Of a stretch of 64,000 nucleotides of DNA, positions 52,679 to 62,100 are shown one piece after another; within the stretch, counting starts at the first letter, position 1, and every line of letters starts with the position of its first letter. Source of the DNA: Phaeobacter cretensis (lineage in GTDB: Bacteria > Pseudomonadota > Alphaproteobacteria > Rhodobacterales > Rhodobacteraceae); NCBI RefSeq assembly GCF_047372505.1, contig NZ_JBKBEU010000001.1, positions 3,596,001-3,660,000 of the forward strand, written 5' to 3'. Both the position numbers and the translations under genes were made by a program. The notes under the pieces are model-generated. The model made no database searches. It had not been told where the DNA came from and saw only the letters and a list, made by a program, of their open reading frames with translations.

Positions 52679-53679
52679 TCCATCCGCAACCCGTTGGCAT
52701 CGAAACGATGCAGGTGCGCCATATCTGGCGTAAGGAAAACGTGGGCACCGTAACGCAGATCCAGTTCACCACCGGCCCTGACAGTCAGTGGATTCTCAAA
52801 GGCGTCGCACATGACATGAAAGAAGGTGTCAGACCCCAGATGCTCGGACACGCCGATAGTGCCTTCCCATTTACCTTCGGTCTCCGAAATGTCCAGATGC
52901 TCAGGACGAATACCGATGGTGGCTGCATCATGTTCGGCCGCCTGTGGTCCGGTTAGGAGATTCATCTTGGGCGATCCGATAAAACCCGCCACGAATACGT
53001 TGCGCGGCGCGCGATATAGCTCCAATGGGCTGCCAACCTGTTCGATAACACCAGCATGCAATACGACGATCTTGTCAGCCATCGTCATAGCCTCAACCTG
53101 GTCGTGGGTTACGTAGACCATTGTCGTTGCAAGTCGTTTGTGCAGCTCCGAAATTTCCAGCCGCATGCCAACGCGCAGGGCGGCATCCAAATTTGACAGA
53201 GGCTCGTCGAATAAAAATGCTGACGGTTCACGAACGATGGCACGACCTATGGCAACCCTCTGGCGCTGGCCGCCCGACAGCTGACCCGGACGACGATCGA
53301 GGTAATCGGTGAGATTCAGCGCAGCAGCGGCATTGGAAATACGGCGTTGTTGCTCATCCGCAGGGATCCCGGCCATTTTCATCGGAAAAGCGATGTTTTT
53401 GCGCACTGACATATGCGGGTAGAGCGCGTAGGACTGAAAGACCATCGCCAAGCCGCGTTTGGCTGGGGGGATGTCAGTTGCGTCCTGACCGTCGATGCTG
53501 ATGCTGCCCGAGGTGATGTCCTCCAGTCCTGCTATCAGGCGCAGCAGCGTTGATTTGCCACAACCGGACGGGCCGACGAAGACGGTGAATTCACCATCTT
53601 CGATGGTCAGGTCCAGCGGCGGGATGACCTCAACGGGGCCAAAATTCTTGGTCACGCTTTCGAGTTTGATCTGTCCCAT
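52675..53679 (-). CDS. smoK: Polyol ABC transporter ATP-binding protein SmoK
   Basis: 334 residues of the MalK/UgpC group. Walker A GPSGCGKSTLL, Q-loop VFQSYALYPHM, signature LSGGQRQRVAIGRAI, Walker B FLFDEPLSNLDAALR, and a C-terminal TOBE domain (TIGIRPEHLDIS). Overlaps smoS by 4 bases and follows smoG by 11 bases. Confidence 0.92.
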   Translation of the reverse strand: MGQIKLESVTKNFGPVEVIPPLDLTIEDGEFTVFVGPSGCGKSTLLRLIAGLEDITSGSISIDGQDATDIPPAKRGLAMVFQSYALYPHMSVRKNIAFPMKMAGIPADEQQRRISNAAAALNLTDYLDRRPGQLSGGQRQRVAIGRAIVREPSAFLFDEPLSNLDAALRVGMRLEISELHKRLATTMVYVTHDQVEAMTMADKIVVLHAGVIEQVGSPLELYRAPRNVFVAGFIGSPKMNLLTGPQAAEHDAATIGIRPEHLDISETEGKWEGTIGVSEHLGSDTFFHVMCDAFENPLTVRAGGELDLRYGAHVFLTPDMAHLHRFDANGLRME

Positions 53680-53690
53680 GGGTGTCTTCC

Positions 53691-54521
53691 TTATTTCACG
53701 GCGCCGAAGGTCAGGCCGCTGACAAGTTGTTTCTGGCTGAACCAGCCAAGGATGAGGATCGGCGCGATGGCCATTGTCGATGCCGCTGACAGCTTGGCGT
53801 AGAATAGGCCTTCAGGGCTTGAATAGCTGGCAATGAACGCTGTGAGAGGCGCGGCCTTGGCTGCGGTCAGGTTCAATGTCCAGAAGGCTTCGTTCCAAGC
53901 CAGGATGATGTTCAAAAGCAGGGTCGACGCAATACCGGGTATCGCCATTGGCGTCAGGACATAGAGGATCTCTTCCTTCAGTGTCGCGCCATCCATACGC
54001 GCAGCCTCTAGGATCTCGCCGGGGATTTCCTTGAAATATGTGTAAAGCATCCAGACGATGATCGGCAGATTGATCAGCATCAGCACCACAACCAAACCAA
54101 AGCGGTTGTCCAGCAAGCCCATTTTGATGAATAGGATGTAAATTGGATATAGCACGCCGACCGCTGGCAGCATCTTGGTCGAGAGCATCCACAACAGGAT
54201 ATCTTTGGTGCGTTTCGAGGGCACGAAAGCCATAGACCAGGCTGCAGGCACCGCAATGATTATGCCAAGGATTGTTGATCCTCCGGCGATGATCACCGAA
54301 TTCCACAGAAAACGCATATAGTTAGATCGTTCTTGCACGACGTTGTAGTTTTCCAAGGTCCAGTCAAAGAACAGGAACACCGGCGGATCACTGATAGCCT
54401 GCGCTTCAGTCTTGAAACTGGTGAGAATGGTCCAGAGGATCGGAAAGAAGATCAGTAACCCGACAGCCCAGGCCAGCAAGGTGTTGATGGCTTTGCGTCT
54501 TGGTGTAACGGCACGTGCCAT
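53691..54521 (-). CDS. smoG: Polyol ABC transporter permease SmoG
   Basis: 276 residues from ATG 54521, with GGAGGCC upstream; the frame opens at 54557. Six membrane segments, MalG-type. EAA loop EAARMDGATLKEEILYVLTP. N-terminal basic residues then AWAVGLLIFFPILWTILTSF. Start is 10 bases from the end of smoF. Confidence 0.9.
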   Translation of the reverse strand: MARAVTPRRKAINTLLAWAVGLLIFFPILWTILTSFKTEAQAISDPPVFLFFDWTLENYNVVQERSNYMRFLWNSVIIAGGSTILGIIIAVPAAWSMAFVPSKRTKDILLWMLSTKMLPAVGVLYPIYILFIKMGLLDNRFGLVVVLMLINLPIIVWMLYTYFKEIPGEILEAARMDGATLKEEILYVLTPMAIPGIASTLLLNIILAWNEAFWTLNLTAAKAAPLTAFIASYSSPEGLFYAKLSAASTMAIAPILILGWFSQKQLVSGLTFGAVK

Positions 54522-54531
54522 GGTGGCCTCC

Positions 54532-55398
54532 TTATGCGTCGAGGTTTTTGCCAACAATGCGCATCAGAAAGATGGCAACGATATTGGCGAGGATGATGGC
54601 GTAAACGCCGCCGGCGGATCCCAATCCAACGTTCTGGCTTTCCAGTACGCGCTGATAGATCAGATAGGTGAGCGTCTTCGTTCCGAATGACCCTTGGGTG
54701 GTCACAAAGATCTCAGCGAAGATCGACAGTAGGAAAATCGTCTGTATCAGAACCACCACGGTGATAGCGCGGCTCAGATGCGGCAGCGTGATATAGCCAA
54801 ACCGTGCGACCGGCGGTGCACCGTCCATCTCAGCCGCTTCCAGCTGTTCACGGTCCAAGGATTGAATGGCAGTCAGCAGAATAAGGGTTGCAAACGGTAA
54901 CCATTGCCAGCTCACGATCAGAACAATGGATTGCAACGAGGCTTCTGAGAGCCATGAAACCGGTTCAGCGCCGAATGCCTTCCACAGATGGGCAAAAAGA
55001 CCGTTTACGGGATCCATAAACATGTTCTTCCACACCAATGCCGACACTGTCGGCATGACGAAAAACGGTGCAATCACCAGAATGCGGACAATGCCTTGCC
55101 CCCACATTGGCTGGTTTAGCAACAAGGCAAGAAACACCCCGAGGATTACGGTAATCAGAAGGACGCCACCAACAATGGTCAGTGTGGCCTGAACGCTTGG
55201 CCAAAACGCGCTGGAAGATAAAAAGCGGGCGTAGTTGTCGAAGCCAACCCAGCCAAGATCGCCGCCGCGCAGTGGCAGGTATTTTTTGAATGAAAAATAG
55301 AGCGTCATGGTCAGCGGAACCAACATCCAACCCAAAAGCAATATAACTGCCGGGGCCATCATGATGCGTGCTGCCGACCGGGAATGTTGGGTCGCCAT
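54532..55398 (-). CDS. smoF: Polyol ABC transporter permease SmoF
   Basis: 288 residues from ATG 55398 with GGAGATT upstream. Six membrane segments, MalF-type, with EAA loop EAAEMDGAPPVARFGYITLP. It lies downstream of the smoE hairpin at 55467-55501. Confidence 0.9.
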   Translation of the reverse strand: MATQHSRSAARIMMAPAVILLLGWMLVPLTMTLYFSFKKYLPLRGGDLGWVGFDNYARFLSSSAFWPSVQATLTIVGGVLLITVILGVFLALLLNQPMWGQGIVRILVIAPFFVMPTVSALVWKNMFMDPVNGLFAHLWKAFGAEPVSWLSEASLQSIVLIVSWQWLPFATLILLTAIQSLDREQLEAAEMDGAPPVARFGYITLPHLSRAITVVVLIQTIFLLSIFAEIFVTTQGSFGTKTLTYLIYQRVLESQNVGLGSAGGVYAIILANIVAIFLMRIVGKNLDA

Positions 55399-55466
55399 GG
55401 CAAATCTCCATTGTCGCCGGTTCTTATGCCGTCGTGACAAATATTGGCTTGTTTGGGGAGTAGGAG

Positions 55467-55501
55467 CCAGAGGGCAGTCTCAAAAGGGAGCTGCCCTCTG
55501 G
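55467..55501 (-). terminator. Intra-operon hairpin after smoE
   Basis: CCAGAGGGCAG (55467-55477) and CTGCCCTCTGG (55491-55501) are exact reverse complements (11 bp). There is no T-run on the minus strand, so it is likelier to protect smoE mRNA and reduce read-through into smoFGK than to stop transcription. Confidence 0.7.
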
Positions 55502-55514
55502 GAGGGAGGAGGCG

Positions 55515-56816
55515 TCAGTAACCTGCCGCTTCCATTTCATCCGCCGCCAGCGCCTGTGCTTTCGCAAGCGCCTCATCAGCGGTTTGTTGTCCGGCGAGTG
55601 CGGCCGAAAACTCCTGACCAACCTGTGTCGCGATACCCGCAAATTCTGGGATTGCGGCGAACTGGATGCCAACATAGGGAACCGGATCAACGGTCGGGCT
55701 ATTCGGGTCTGCTAACAAGATGCTGTCCAGCGTCATCTTCGCGAATGGGATATCCTTATAGTTTGGATTCTCATAGAGCGAAGTACGAGCGCCCGGAGGG
55801 ACATTGGCCCAGCCTTCGTTTTCGGCAACCAACTCAATATAGGCTTTTGACGTGGCCCATTGGACAAATTCTTTTGCCGCGGCCTCTTTCTGGGTGCCAG
55901 CCGGAATAGCTAGAGCCCAAGCCCAGAGCCAGTTGCTGCGTTTGCCCAGTCCAGTATCCGGAGCAAGTGCAAAGCTGACTTTGTCGGCAACTGTGGAGTC
56001 ATCGGGATTGGTCACGAACGACGCGGCAACTGTCGCGTCGATCCACATGCCGCATTTGCCTTGCTGGAACAATGACAGGTTTTCATTGAACCCATTGTTT
56101 GAGGCACCCGGAGGGCCTGCATCATTCAACAGATCAATGTAGAAGTTGAGTGTGTTTGACCAGGCTTCGCTGTCAAACTGTGGTGCCCAGCTCTCATCGA
56201 ACCAACGCGCACCAAACGAGTTGGACATAGCAGTAATAAAGGCCGCGTTCTCGCCCCAACCAGCCTTGCCACGCAGGCAGATTCCATAGACCTCATTATC
56301 CTTGTCGGTCATCTTGCGGGCAGCGTCGGCTACGAAATTCCAATCCGGTGCGGCAGGCATCTCGAGACCTGCTTTCTCCATCAGATCAGAGCGATACATA
56401 ATCATGGAGCTCTCGCCGTAGAATGGAGCCGCATAGAGCGTTCCATCATAGGATAGGCCACCACGCATTGCCGGCAGAATATCGTCGACGTCATAGTCCG
56501 CAGGCAGATCGTTCAGCGGGACCAGCCAGCCGTTCTTACCCCAGATTGGCGTTTCATACATGCCGATGGTCATAATATCGAATTGACCACCTTTGGCAGA
56601 GATGTCTGTGGTAACGCGCTGACGCAGCACGTTTTCCTCCAGAGTGACCCACTCAACCTCATGCCCGGTTTTTGATGTGAAATCCTCTGTCAGCCCCTGC
56701 ATACGGATCATGTCGCCGTTGTTCACGGTGGCGATGGTGATCGTGTCGGCAAAGGCCGCTGTGCTGGCTAAAACGGTCAGTGCCGTCGCCGCACGTAGTG
56801 CGCTCTTAAGGTACAT
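55515..56816 (-). CDS. smoE: Polyol ABC transporter substrate-binding protein SmoE
   Basis: 433 residues from ATG 56816, GGGAGGAT upstream. Signal peptide ends at about 23 (AAFA-DTI). Type-1 extracellular binding protein: IATVNNGDMIRMQGL, TSKTGHEVEWVTLEENVLRQ, MGLSYDGTLYAAPFYGES-like region, WLWAWALAIPAGTQKEAA. Mannitol/sorbitol/arabitol binder in the Rhodobacter and Pseudomonas relatives. Its promoter region carries the LacI-type operator. Confidence 0.9.
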   Translation of the reverse strand: MYLKSALRAATALTVLASTAAFADTITIATVNNGDMIRMQGLTEDFTSKTGHEVEWVTLEENVLRQRVTTDISAKGGQFDIMTIGMYETPIWGKNGWLVPLNDLPADYDVDDILPAMRGGLSYDGTLYAAPFYGESSMIMYRSDLMEKAGLEMPAAPDWNFVADAARKMTDKDNEVYGICLRGKAGWGENAAFITAMSNSFGARWFDESWAPQFDSEAWSNTLNFYIDLLNDAGPPGASNNGFNENLSLFQQGKCGMWIDATVAASFVTNPDDSTVADKVSFALAPDTGLGKRSNWLWAWALAIPAGTQKEAAAKEFVQWATSKAYIELVAENEGWANVPPGARTSLYENPNYKDIPFAKMTLDSILLADPNSPTVDPVPYVGIQFAAIPEFAGIATQVGQEFSAALAGQQTADEALAKAQALAADEMEAAGY

Positions 56817-56867
56817 CCTTATCCTCCCATGATTGGATGTTGTCATAAGAGAGTAGCGGAGTGATGC

Positions 56868-56900
56868 GTCGCGCGTCAAATTAAAATTTACGCGCGTAAA
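56868..56900 (-). promoter_or_regulatory. LacI-type operator TTTACGCGCGTAAA before smoE
   Basis: TTTACGCGCGTAAA at 56887-56900 is a perfect 14-bp palindrome 70 bases before the smoE start. A second partial copy (CGCGCGTCAAA) lies just beside it at 56870-56880. A related TTAACGCGCGTCAA is found upstream of the lacI-type gene at 58074-58087. The central CGCG and spacing are typical of LacI-family operators. Confidence 0.75.
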
Positions 56901-56930
56901 GTTTGTGAAAAAGCTAAAACCTAAAGCAAC

Positions 56931-57962
56931 TTACGCGGACCCGCGCATAATCAGTTGCCCGGAGAACAGAATTTCGCGACGGGAATCAGCTTCAGAACGC
57001 CCCTCGATTCGTGCAACCAATGTTTCTGCACTGGTTTGAGCAATCGCTGTGTAGTCTTGGGAGACAGTGGTGAGTGTCGGGCAGGTGTAGCGTGAAAAAG
57101 GATGGTCATCATGGCCTGCGACTCGCAATGCGCAGCCATCTCCTAAGCCAACACGCAGCCCAAGCTGATAGGCCGCTGATAACAATCCAATCGCAAGCCT
57201 GTCATTGCTGCACAGGATGGTATTCGTTGCTGGTCGATATTCAGTCAGAAGCCGCGTGCCTTCGCGAAATCCGATCTCTTCAAAATCCCAACCTTCGCCA
57301 GGAACCTGGATCAGCTCGGGTTTGTGCCCCAGCTCTTCCATCGATGAAATATAGGCATTGCGGCGTTTGACAGCGTTGGGGTTGGTCGGCGACTTCATTT
57401 CAAAGAACGCAGGCGCATCCCCGGTGCGGCAGAGATAGTCCACGATGGTGGTGATACTCTGCTGATTGTTGGATCCAATGAACGCCTCTCCGGTATCTTC
57501 AAGATTTGCATCGAACAGGACCGTTGGGACCTCCTCGCAAAATTGCTGGATCTGCGAGGTCTCCGACACCCGGCCCAACGGCGCCAGCAATGCGCCTGCT
57601 GGCTTGAGCAAACGCAGATTGTTCAGGTTTTCCAATTCATGTTCTGTGGTTCCGTTCGAGCCCAGAAGAACCGGACGATAGCCAGCCGCAATCACATGAT
57701 CCTCGATATGGCGTGCTATCTTGGCAAAGAAAGGATCGGTGAGGTTTGGAACCACTATGCCGATGGTTTTTGTCAGCCGCCGGTTCTGGTTCATGGCGTA
57801 TAGGTTGGGGCGGTAGTCGAATTTCTCCAGCGCTTGCTCAATACGCTCTCTTGTCGATTTGCGCACACTGGCCGGGTCGTTAAAGAACTTGGACAGCGTT
57901 GGACGCGAGATGCCGCTCACCGCAGCGAATTCATCCATGTTCTTTATTTTGGGCTCACTCAT
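56931..57962 (-). CDS. LacI-family regulator of the polyol operon
   Basis: 343 residues. N-terminal HTH with DEFAAVSGISRPTLSKFFND and the hinge REREQ-like region (RKSTRERIEQALEKFDYRPN), then a periplasmic-binding-protein-like domain (IGIVVPNLTDPFFAKIARHI). Located directly upstream of smoE in the same direction. It is probably a polyol-responsive repressor; operators with a CGCG centre occur before smoE and before this gene. Two close starts are possible; ATG 57962 gives a normal length. Confidence 0.9.
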   Translation of the reverse strand: MSEPKIKNMDEFAAVSGISRPTLSKFFNDPASVRKSTRERIEQALEKFDYRPNLYAMNQNRRLTKTIGIVVPNLTDPFFAKIARHIEDHVIAAGYRPVLLGSNGTTEHELENLNNLRLLKPAGALLAPLGRVSETSQIQQFCEEVPTVLFDANLEDTGEAFIGSNNQQSITTIVDYLCRTGDAPAFFEMKSPTNPNAVKRRNAYISSMEELGHKPELIQVPGEGWDFEEIGFREGTRLLTEYRPATNTILCSNDRLAIGLLSAAYQLGLRVGLGDGCALRVAGHDDHPFSRYTCPTLTTVSQDYTAIAQTSAETLVARIEGRSEADSRREILFSGQLIMRGSA

Positions 57963-58549
57963 CAGTATTTTGGGCTCACGTGTCAGTGGTGGTCCTTGCC
58001 GACCTTACAGTCTTAAAACCGGCCCTCGTTCTCAGAACAAGGAGGGGCTAGGGCGAGGACTATCTCACGTAAGTTAACGCGCGTCAAATTCACGAGGATA
58101 TTTGCGAGGGAAAGCGTGCACAGCATAAAGTACGTACCCAAGGCAAAAGGATGGAAAGCCGGGCAGGGGCGACAGAAGCGGCATTTTTATTGTTTCTCAT
58201 TGACTTAAGTGAATTTCAATAGCAGCTTGCGATACCCTCGGCCATTCTAAGTCTGCTAGATTTCTCTGCTGCGGTGTCGTCGGCGGACTTCTAGGCAGGT
58301 ATAGGCCGACTGCCGCGTAGCTTTAATACTGGCACGGTTGTGGCGGGGTGGCGCGCCGATAGTTGGCTGGGCACCAGATCGGGAACACGAAGTGATGCGG
58401 TATCTGACCCGTTCTCCCAAACAGGCTACCAATTTCGACCAGCCCGTTCTGACAGAGTAAGTTCAATGGATTGGTGATACCAAAAAGATCATGAGAGCGT
58501 AGTATTCCACGCTCTCATGCAAATTGCCCCGTTGATGGTTCCCGTCAGA
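57963..58549. promoter_or_regulatory. 587-base intergenic region between the polyol regulator and the toxin operon
   Basis: No gene seen. It holds the second LacI-type operator (TTAACGCGCGTCAA, 58074-58087, one mismatch), an imperfect palindrome around ACTTAAGT near 58204, and at its far end the terminator of the toxin operon. The middle part (58240-58470) shows nothing recognisable. Confidence 0.45.
58482..58519 (-). terminator. Terminator of the RTX toxin operon
   Basis: CATGAGAGCGT (58490-58500), loop of 8, ACGCTCTCATG (58509-58519): perfect 11-bp stem. On the minus strand it runs into ATCTTTTTGG, so a rho-independent terminator 31 bases after the acyltransferase stop. Confidence 0.85.
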
Positions 58550-59089
58550 TCAGGTTTCAGGACCTATACCGGACAGGAAGAAATCCTCCCCGCGTTTTGG
58601 ATTACTCGCCAGGCTTTCGACCATGTCTTCATAATACTGACGCTTGATTACACGGCTTTCATCTTTCTTGAGGCCATGACCTGTAAAGGAGGCAATACGT
58701 GCCGTATCGCTGTCTTTCTTAACACGCATGGCACGGGCGACCTTGTCTGGGTAACGTTTCACCAAGGCACTGCGAAGCGCCCAAGTGTATTTTGGTGAAA
58801 ACGGTGAAATCCAATCGACAAACCAAAGCCTGTCGCCACAGGTCCAGCCGTCCGGGTCAAGGCGGCTAGGATTCAGGATATATCTTGCTTCCGTTTCTTC
58901 ATCCAGCAGGGCCCAGCTGCAATATGCAACTGGATAACCGTTTCGTTCGACGATGTAATATTGCTGGCATGCTATCGCAGGCAGAATGAACTCTGCCTGC
59001 TGGTTGACGGTCCAATCCCGGTGCAGAACTGAATTGGACCACAGCCAGGCGATCTTTCCATAGGTGTGGAAGTTCTGTTCGTGATCCAT
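58550..59089 (-). CDS. RTX toxin-activating lysine acyltransferase (HlyC family)
   Basis: 179 residues from ATG 59089 with GGAGAAT upstream; a longer start at 59134 would overlap the toxin stop. HlyC/ApxC hallmarks: GKIAWLWSNSVLHRDW with His23, AYCSWALLDEETEARY, and FVDWISPF with Asp92, at the same numbers as the catalytic residues of E. coli HlyC. It transfers fatty acyl groups from acyl-ACP to lysines of the toxin in the cytoplasm. It lies 44 bases downstream of the toxin gene, whereas in hly-type operons the acyltransferase comes first. Confidence 0.92.
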   Translation of the reverse strand: MDHEQNFHTYGKIAWLWSNSVLHRDWTVNQQAEFILPAIACQQYYIVERNGYPVAYCSWALLDEETEARYILNPSRLDPDGWTCGDRLWFVDWISPFSPKYTWALRSALVKRYPDKVARAMRVKKDSDTARIASFTGHGLKKDESRVIKRQYYEDMVESLASNPKRGEDFFLSGIGPET

Positions 59090-59133
59090 TTTATTCTCCA
59101 GGTCCCGAGCAGGACTGTTTGAGTGCGTCGGCA

Positions 59134-62100
59134 TCAGACAAACACAAAAGAGTTCGCCACCAGTGCGTCGGGCTCAACCCCGATAAGGTCGATGACGTTG
59201 CCGTCGCTCGTGTGGATACGGGTTGCGTACACCGAGTTGTCAGCGTTCTCCACGAAGGACATCTCAAAGCCATCCACTGATCCGCCAAAGTTGAACAGAA
59301 GCTTGTCTTCGCCGACAGTGAAGTCTTCAATTAGATCGTGGCCGTGGTTTGCACTAAAGACAAAGGTGTCAAACCCTGCACCTCCGGCCAACCGGTCACT
59401 TCCTCCACCGCCTTCAAGACGGTTCCCTTCATCGTTACCATAAAGCTCGTCGCTTTGCGATGTGCCGATAACAGCCTCGAAGCCTGAGATTGTATCATCG
59501 GTGACGTAGCTGCCGCTTCCAGACATGCGCTGTGATGTTTGGTTTGCCAGATTGATTTTCACTGCGGCAGCCTGACCTTCGTAGCTCAGGACATCAAAAC
59601 CCTCACCGCCATCCAAGGTATCGCCCCCTTCACCGCCATGAATCGTATCATCACCGGCCTTGCCTTCGATCCGGTCATTTCCGGCACCCCCTTCAAAGTA
59701 GTTCGCGCCGCTGTTGCCGGTCAAAATATCGGCGTGACTTGTGCCGACCACACCTTCGAAGTTGCTGACAGTGTCTCCTTGCAGCCACTGGCTACCATTC
59801 CAGTATTGCTCCAGCTGGCTATGAGCAGGATCAGTGGATTCCAGATGGAACTGAATTGCCCAGCTCGCCCCCCTGTAGCTTGCGATGTCAAAGCCTGCAC
59901 CACCATCAAGAACGTCAAGACCGGCACCGCCATGGATTACATCATTGCCGGCAAGACCTGAAATCGTGTCGCTGCCTAAGCCGCCTTCCAGGTAGTTGGC
60001 GTCAATGTTACCTGTAATGCGATCTGCGTGGTCTGTTCCAATCACGCCTTCAAAGTTGGAGTAGGTCTTGGCATCGCCTACGATCACTTCGTCCCCAGAT
60101 GAGTTTGTGTACCGTGCATACTCTTTGAGTTTAGTCGCATCGAGATCAATCTTGATGCCGATGCCGTAGCCCTCGCGGCTGTAGAGGTCGAAACCGGTAC
60201 CGCCATTGATGGTATCGTCGTCAAGACCGCCATTGATAATATCGTTACCAGCTCTTCCGTCGATGGAATCCGCACCATTGGAGCCGTATATATTATCTGA
60301 TCCACTTGTACCCACGAGTACATCTGCCTGATTAGTACCATTTATCTCAGAACGCGCGGTATCTCTGATCGAAAGAATATCCTTCAGCTCGGCCAGCCCA
60401 TCCGCATCCAGTTTAGCGCCGCCTTTCTGTGCATCCAATGTCTGCCCCAAAGCATCGGCGAAACCACTGGTGTCGTCTGTGTCCTTGTGCGTTTGCCAAA
60501 TGTCATCCGAGTTTCGGAAAGCATGATAGTTGGAGCGAATAGTGCTGAAATAGTTGTTTGGTGATGCGGCCGATGTGCTGCCGAAAGTACCTGCTGGGCC
60601 GTGGTGAAAATTGACGCTAACACCCTCGGCGTGGACAACGTTGACGAGAAGCTTGCTGTTGTTACCACTTAGCGCAAGCGCGCTGTCAAGATCCGACTGA
60701 ACCAATCCTTTTACGGTTGTCCAACCTGAGGCTCCTCCGCCGTAAACTTGGGTGTTGGTTGCCAGACCAATCCCGCTAGTAAAATAGTCTTCGACAGTAA
60801 AGGAGTTATTCTCCCCGAGCGAAATCACCAGGTCATTGCCGTATGAATTGAACCAGATATCAGCGTCATCAAGAACACGGATGTTCAACACGTCCCCCTT
60901 GATGTCTTCGGCCTCTGGGCCGGTGATCAAATGGTGACCATGGCTTCCAATCGTCCAACTTACAGGGAAATTTTTTACGTTGTAGACATCCCGTCCCTCT
61001 GCACCGACAAGTATATCATTGCCCGTATAGAGGTCATCAATGACGAATTGATCATCCCCGGCGCCACCAAACAGATAGTCATGCTCGCCGGACCCCTCGA
61101 TCGTGTCATCGCGGTCTGACCCCAGTATGGCCACCTTTTTATTATAATACGCCTCAATACTAATGTCCAAATCTGACTCGCTGTTGTCGGAATTCAGGTT
61201 GGTAATGCTATTATTGATCGCCTCCCTGTAGGTTGTCAGAGAGTGCACAATAGTTTCCCCGTCAGCGCCCTCTGCATCAAGTTTGACGTGAACCTTTTCG
61301 GTGTTCAGAACAGTGAGGTTCTTGAGTGCTGCATCGTCCGTGTTGCGCAGTATATTGGCCAGTGATGCTGCTGTCTTTGCGACTTCTTCTTCACGATTGT
61401 CGGAACCGATAGGGATAAGCGCTTCGGCCATCTCCGTTGCTGTTTGTGCACGTATTTGATCTGTCTCCAACTCATCCAGAAACCGGTCGAGCGTTTCCTT
61501 GGTGATCCCGATGGTATCGCCGTGGCCGTCACCACCATCTATGTAGAGGTCGGACTTTTGTCCGTTCCAATAACTCTCAAGCAAGCTGTGTTTGAGATTG
61601 ATCAGGTCATCACCGGCTCCGCCGCCAACGATTTCGATTGCATCTCCGACATCAATACTGTCATCGCCACCAAAGCCAAAGACCTGTACAATCTGGGTGG
61701 ACAGGTCCTGATATATGTAGTCACCAAGAGACGAGCCGTGGATGATCTCAACGTTGCTGAGGCGATCCGTGACACTGTGCTGGGTACTCCGATCTTCTAG
61801 GCCGACTTTACGGAATTCAACAACTTCTGTTCGTTTCCCATGATTGGTGGTTTGGGAGTCGATTGTCTCCTGGTAGTATTTCGATCCTTCTTTCAGATTT
61901 TTGCTGACTGAAACCGTGTCTGCACTAGCGAAAACTGTGATACCCCGCGAGAGTTCAGTGCCTGACAATCTGGCGTAGGAAGCGGTATCACTGCCACTGC
62001 CCCCGTCAAAAGTGATCTCGCTTTCATAGGCGAACAACGTGTCATCACCTCCAGCCGCATCGATTTCAATACCGATTTCCATCGAGTTGCCGAGCCGGTC

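Noticed and set aside
58517..58798. 93-codon plus-strand frame opposite the acyltransferase
   Set aside because: Antisense to a protein with both catalytic residues of the HlyC family; no independent support.
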